64,000 nucleotides of DNA from Cololabis saira (lineage: Eukaryota > Chordata > Actinopteri > Beloniformes > Belonidae), in the NCBI RefSeq assembly GCF_033807715.1, contig NC_084601.1:837001-901000 (forward strand). Direction: 5' to 3'. Below the pieces are notes generated by a model, which saw nothing but the letters and a program-made list of their open reading frames with translations, made no database searches and was not told where the DNA came from. The translations under genes were made by a program, and so were the position numbers. Shown one piece after another: positions 59,608-64,000 of this stretch (position 1 is its first letter; every line of letters begins with the position of its first letter).

Positions 59608-59836
59608 TATCTATTTTATATAAAAAATGCACATATATATGCTTTAGGTTCTCACCAGCATGCTATTAACCATTACTATATGTGCAGACAAGGAAAGAAA
59701 AAAAAGATCAACATCGGCAGGCAATAACTTTGAAGCACAAAAAAGTAAAAATTGGACAGTTTTATCCTTTATTTTTCTACATTTTGTGACTTTAGGGAGC
59801 GCAGGGATCAACATAACTGTTTATTACTGCTAAAAC

Positions 59837-60031
59837 CAGTGGTCTTCACTCCTGGTCCTCGAGAGCCGCTGTCCTGCATGTTTTTGATGTTTCTCTGCAT
59901 CAACACACCTCATTCTAATTAATGGTCATCACCAATGTTTCCTCCAGGTCTGCACAGTTCTGTTGGTGACACAGTCATCTGTATCAGGGTTTACTGGAGC
60001 AGCTCTTGAGGACCAGGAGTGAGGACCACTG
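59837..60031. mobile_element. hAT-type miniature element, 195 bp, TSD gctaaaac
   Basis: It starts CAGTGGTCTTCACTCCTGGT and ends AGTGAGGACCACTG, with gctaaaac at 59829-59836 and 60032-60039. The interior ('ctgtcctgcatgtttttgat', 'cacacctcattctaattaat') is related to the truncated copy at 11374-11557. Confidence 0.92.
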
Positions 60032-60466
60032 GCTAAAACAATAACAGTTAAAAGTTAAGATTTGTTACCGTATTGAAAAAGTTTTACCACTGCCATAAAG
60101 ATGGATGTGTTTTTTTCATCAGCATTTATCAATTTAAACTATTTTGTTAAGTATTTCCATTGATTGGCTCATTTGGACTTTTGGCTGCTTTACTACTTTT
60201 CATATTTTGAAAATATTGAGTGCATTTTGCATTTTTCTTATTTGATTGATGCTGATTGGAGCTTCAGCTGAACTGCAGCTGAATATCAACAATCTGTGCT
60301 TACCAGAACATCCAGTTTTACACAGCAGATATGTATAGACCCTTTTTCAGCCTACGTCACATAATGTTGCGCGCGCATTTTGGCAACGGAAGTGGCGTTG
60401 TTATCCTGCAGTTCTGACTGAAACAACTGGTTAGCAGGCATTTAACAAACTGTTCCCAGCATCAAC

Positions 60467-60637
60467 ATGTCTGGTTGTTGCGTATACGGTTGTAAGAATC
60501 GCTATTCCACCGGCGGACTAAAGTTTTATAGGATTCAGACAGGAATCACGACCATTTCAGAGCAACCGGTGCTCCTGCGGCGGCTCGTACCTTCAGGGAC
60601 AGCGGGACATCGACGTCTCTGGCCCGCAGGAACTTGA
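60467..60637 (+). pseudogene. THAP-domain N-terminal fragment
   Basis: A 56-residue frame beginning MSGCCVYGCKNRYSTGGLKF. The C-x4-C spacing after the start and FYRIQ match the first zinc ligands and first strand of a THAP (C2CH) finger. After residue ~25 the sequence no longer resembles a THAP domain, so the finger's second half and the catalytic region are lost. Confidence 0.6.
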
Positions 60638-60779
60638 GGAGGAAGCGGTCGGAGAAGCCAGCGGGGTTCCCGGACCCGGGGGGGTTCCCGGGGACCCCGC
60701 ACACCCGGCCGGAGCCGCACCGGTTCCTCCGGGAGCTCCGGGAGCCGCTCCGGATCCTCCAGAACCTCCAGGAGCCGCT

Positions 60780-61228
60780 CCGGATCCTCCAGGAGCCGCT
60801 CCGGGAGCTCGAGGATCCGCTGGCCGCTCATGACCCTCTCAGTCCGGGTTGGAGGATCCGCAGCTCCGCGGTGAGGGGGGAGGGACCGCCCCGGCCCCGG
60901 GGACCCCGCACACCCGCTCCGCCCGCCGCCGCAGGCTCTCCAGGGCCGGCCAGAGCCGCTCCCGATCTTCCGGGAGCTCCAGGAGCCGCTCCAGAACCTC
61001 CAGGAGCCGGTCCCGATCCTCCAGGAGCTCCGAGAGCCGCTCCAGAACCTCCAGGAGCCGGTCCCGATCCTCCAGGAGCTCCGAGAGCCGGTCCCGATCC
61101 TCCAGGAGCCGCTCCGGGAGCTCGGGGATCCGCTGGCCGCTCATGACCCTCTCAGTCCGGGTTGGAGGCTCCGCAGCTCCGCGGTGAGGGGGGAGGGACC
61201 GCCCCGGGACGACAACCCATTTGGCCAC
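60780..61228 (-). repeat. GC-rich direct repeat with ~51-bp minisatellite, open on the minus strand
   Basis: 'gctcatgaccctctcagtcc' and the following ~65 bases occur at about 60823-60897 and 61137-61205. Between them, units with 'aggagccggtcccgatcctc' repeat. The minus frame 61228-60839 reads MSGQRIPELPERLLEDRDR and LLEDRDRLLEVLERL repeats, a predicted coiled coil. A second frame with the same start (MSGQRILELPERLLED) runs to 60535. It is not clear that any protein is made. Confidence 0.55.
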
Positions 61229-61374
61229 TTGCTAACGTCTTCAACCCACTCATTAATAGAACACAGAGTTTGCAGAGCTTGACACGCTGTTCATCTCCGC
61301 CGTACTTCCGTTGCCAAAATGCGCACGCATACGTTTTACGTCATCATTGTTTACAAACACAAAAAGGGTCTATA

Positions 61375-62145
61375 AAGCAGGCTTCTGTCTCTGGAATTGT
61401 TACACTTGATCATCCGACAGCACATTGGTGAGCCAGCCACCCACTGTTATGCTGCTGGTATAAGAGACTAGCCATTCCCGCTGAATCATGGGAATTCCAT
61501 GGATGATCATAAACAGATAAATTAAAACCTAGATGAGCCTTGGCATTACCAAAGTTCTTCCTCAGAGCCAAATGTTCTCTTCCTGGAGAACCAGACAAAT
61601 ATTTGTTCACCACATCTGTAAACTCCACGCCTGTGTCAGTGATCCTTCCTGTCACCGTTTGGTTTAACCTTTTCAGGGACTTGGCTTTTTGGCCGTTTTG
61701 AACTACTTTGGTTTTTTACTTTTCCATTAGATTGATGTTGCAGACTGTATACTATTAAATGAAAATAAAATAATTTTATTTTATTACCATAGAACACGTG
61801 AACATACATAACAAATTTTACGGATGAATGAAAATGTGAGTTTAGATTATATATGTAATTGTTCAATGAAGTGAATTCAAGGTAGATAAAACTCTCACTC
61901 TGGTGTCATAGCTAGACCTTTCTAATTGTAACTATCTATACATACGCATTTACAGCTGTTGGGTGTCAACTGCGCCGTGCAGAACCGGGCAAGGCGTTTA
62001 ATTTGATCACACTGGTCTGACGCTGGGAATTAGAAGGTTAATAAGGGATTAAGGGAAATCGGCTTATAGTCAGAAGAACAAAAAAAAAAGAATTGGCACA
62101 TTAGTTTGAGTAATAATTCTTGAGTAAAACATCTGTTTCCTACTT
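61375..62145. other. no recognised gene; possible 3' UTR of the exon at 62146
   Basis: On the minus strand this would lie downstream of the candidate terminal exon. An AATAAA is visible on the minus strand near 61770-61790. No repeats were recognised. Confidence 0.35.
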
Positions 62146-62276
62146 TCACTCCGGTCTGCAGGCTGACATGTCGATGGTCCAGATGGCAGAAGCCTTATCC
62201 GACGCCATCCCTCCATCTTTGTATTCCTCTGACAGATGAGACTGGCTGCCGTTCGTGATGCGTCGCTCCACAGAGG
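62146..62276 (-). CDS. candidate terminal coding exon of a host gene
   Basis: On the minus strand a pyrimidine-rich tract and CAG acceptor (62277-62279) precede an open frame of 43 codons. It starts SVERRITNGSQSHLSEEY, continues KDGGMASDKASAIWTIDM and ends SACRPE before a TGA at 62146-62148. The acceptor leaves two bases, so the upstream exon would supply one. Codon use and hydrophilic composition look like real protein, and there is no repeat here. The gene was not recognised. Upstream exons would lie at higher coordinates, probably beyond the window or split by the LTR-like element at 62563. It could still be chance. Confidence 0.45.
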
Positions 62277-62562
62277 CTGAAAAAAAAGTCAGCTGTAACA
62301 CAGACACATGCTTCTTAATTCACCTGCTCTGCAGATGGATTTCATCGACATTAAACTGCAGATGGAAAACAAAACACTGGTGAGAAACCAGAAGCAAAGG
62401 AACGAAGCAGCTTCTCATTTTTAGTCTAATTAATTCATACATGGGTAAATTAATTAAAAAACATCTTTCAGCATATCACAGTTCTGCAGGTGGCAAGAAA
62501 GATAACCCCAATAACAGTAAGTTAATTGTTAAAGGTCACTTTGTTATTTTAACACATGCCCA

Positions 62563-63830
<1,268 letters not shown>

Positions 63831-64000
63831 CCCAGAACTTCTTGCAGCACTCTAAAGCCCAACTTAGTCATTTGGAGATAGTAGTAAATTAAAACTGCAA
63901 TTTGGCATTTTAGACACACTACTACCCTAAGTCGACTGTTTTGAATTATAATTGGATTGAAATTAAAGCACTCAATTGAATTTGATGCAACTAGATTTTT

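Larger units (their letters stand above)
58850..59705 (+). mobile_element. GC-rich-headed retroposon, second copy
   Basis: A G-rich head (58850-59095) is followed by hairpin-ended copy F. Then 'gtcctggattagcagcggat', TA tracts and a tail 'atatgtgcagacaaggaa' with an A-rich end follow. The tail matches that of the retroposon at 23121-23913. Boundaries are approximate and no TSD was resolved. Confidence 0.65.
60334..61374 (+). mobile_element. THAP-domain DNA transposon, internally replaced (P-element-like)
   Basis: Ends are TATAGACCCTTTTT and, inverted, the same 14 bases at 61374. A longer inverted block 'gcgcattttggcaacggaag' lies at 60371-60390 and again near 61300-61322. The left side encodes a THAP zinc-finger start. 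The middle (60570-61210) is a GC-rich direct repeat with minisatellite units, not transposase. No clear 8-bp TSD was found. THAP domains occur in P-element-like and Kolobok transposases. Confidence 0.6.

Overview
The window looks like teleost fish nuclear DNA. It has long (CA/GT)n and (TA)n microsatellites, Tc1, hAT and L2-type elements of the kinds typical of fish, a Penelope-like element, and almost no long open frames outside transposons. No complete host gene was recognised. The best host candidate is one minus-strand terminal exon at 62146-62276. Most of the rest is transposable elements, many with visible target-site duplications (TSDs), separated by intron-like or intergenic sequence.

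Layout. 1-640 is a ~210-bp tandem array. 1600-3092 is a Tc1 element flanked by TA. 3.1-8.4 kb is unremarkable apart from a 228-bp inverted-repeat element. 8.4-10.9 kb holds LINE tails and a Tc1 relic. 10.86-12.26 kb is the first copy of a hairpin-ended family that carries 347-bp tandem units; related pieces lie at 30.9, 32.7, 40.6, 50.4 and 59.1 kb. 12.5-28.7 kb is a nested stack. A minus-strand Penelope-like element with a GIY-YIG end and an upstream SGNH-like domain is split by a 12.7-kb minus-strand LINE (13443-26176, TSD ggtcaa). That LINE is itself interrupted by a poly-A retroposon, an 8-bp-TSD hAT, two TGTTG...CAACA LTR-like elements and a TTAA-type element. Removing each insertion rejoins the LINE or Penelope reading frame.

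28.7-36.3 kb holds L2 pieces, a hAT with a transposase relic, two hairpin-ended copies with internal tandem repeats, a tRNA-derived SINE and another hAT. 36.3-40.5 kb is mostly unique sequence with microsatellites. 40.5-51.7 kb is a series of hAT elements, a broken L2 copy and further repeats. 51760-56837 is a full-length L2 retrotransposon with both ORFs open and a 9-bp TSD, the only element here that looks potentially competent. 58.8-61.4 kb holds a second GC-rich retroposon, a small hAT and a THAP-domain DNA transposon. 62563-63830 is a third LTR-like copy.

The elements may interact in places. The intact L2 could supply reverse transcriptase to its truncated relatives. The SINE at 34.6 kb shares its tail design with the L2-like LINE at 10.8 kb. 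A palindromic 120-130-bp element sits inside four different DNA transposons. All family calls were made by eye from motifs, terminal sequences and duplications.
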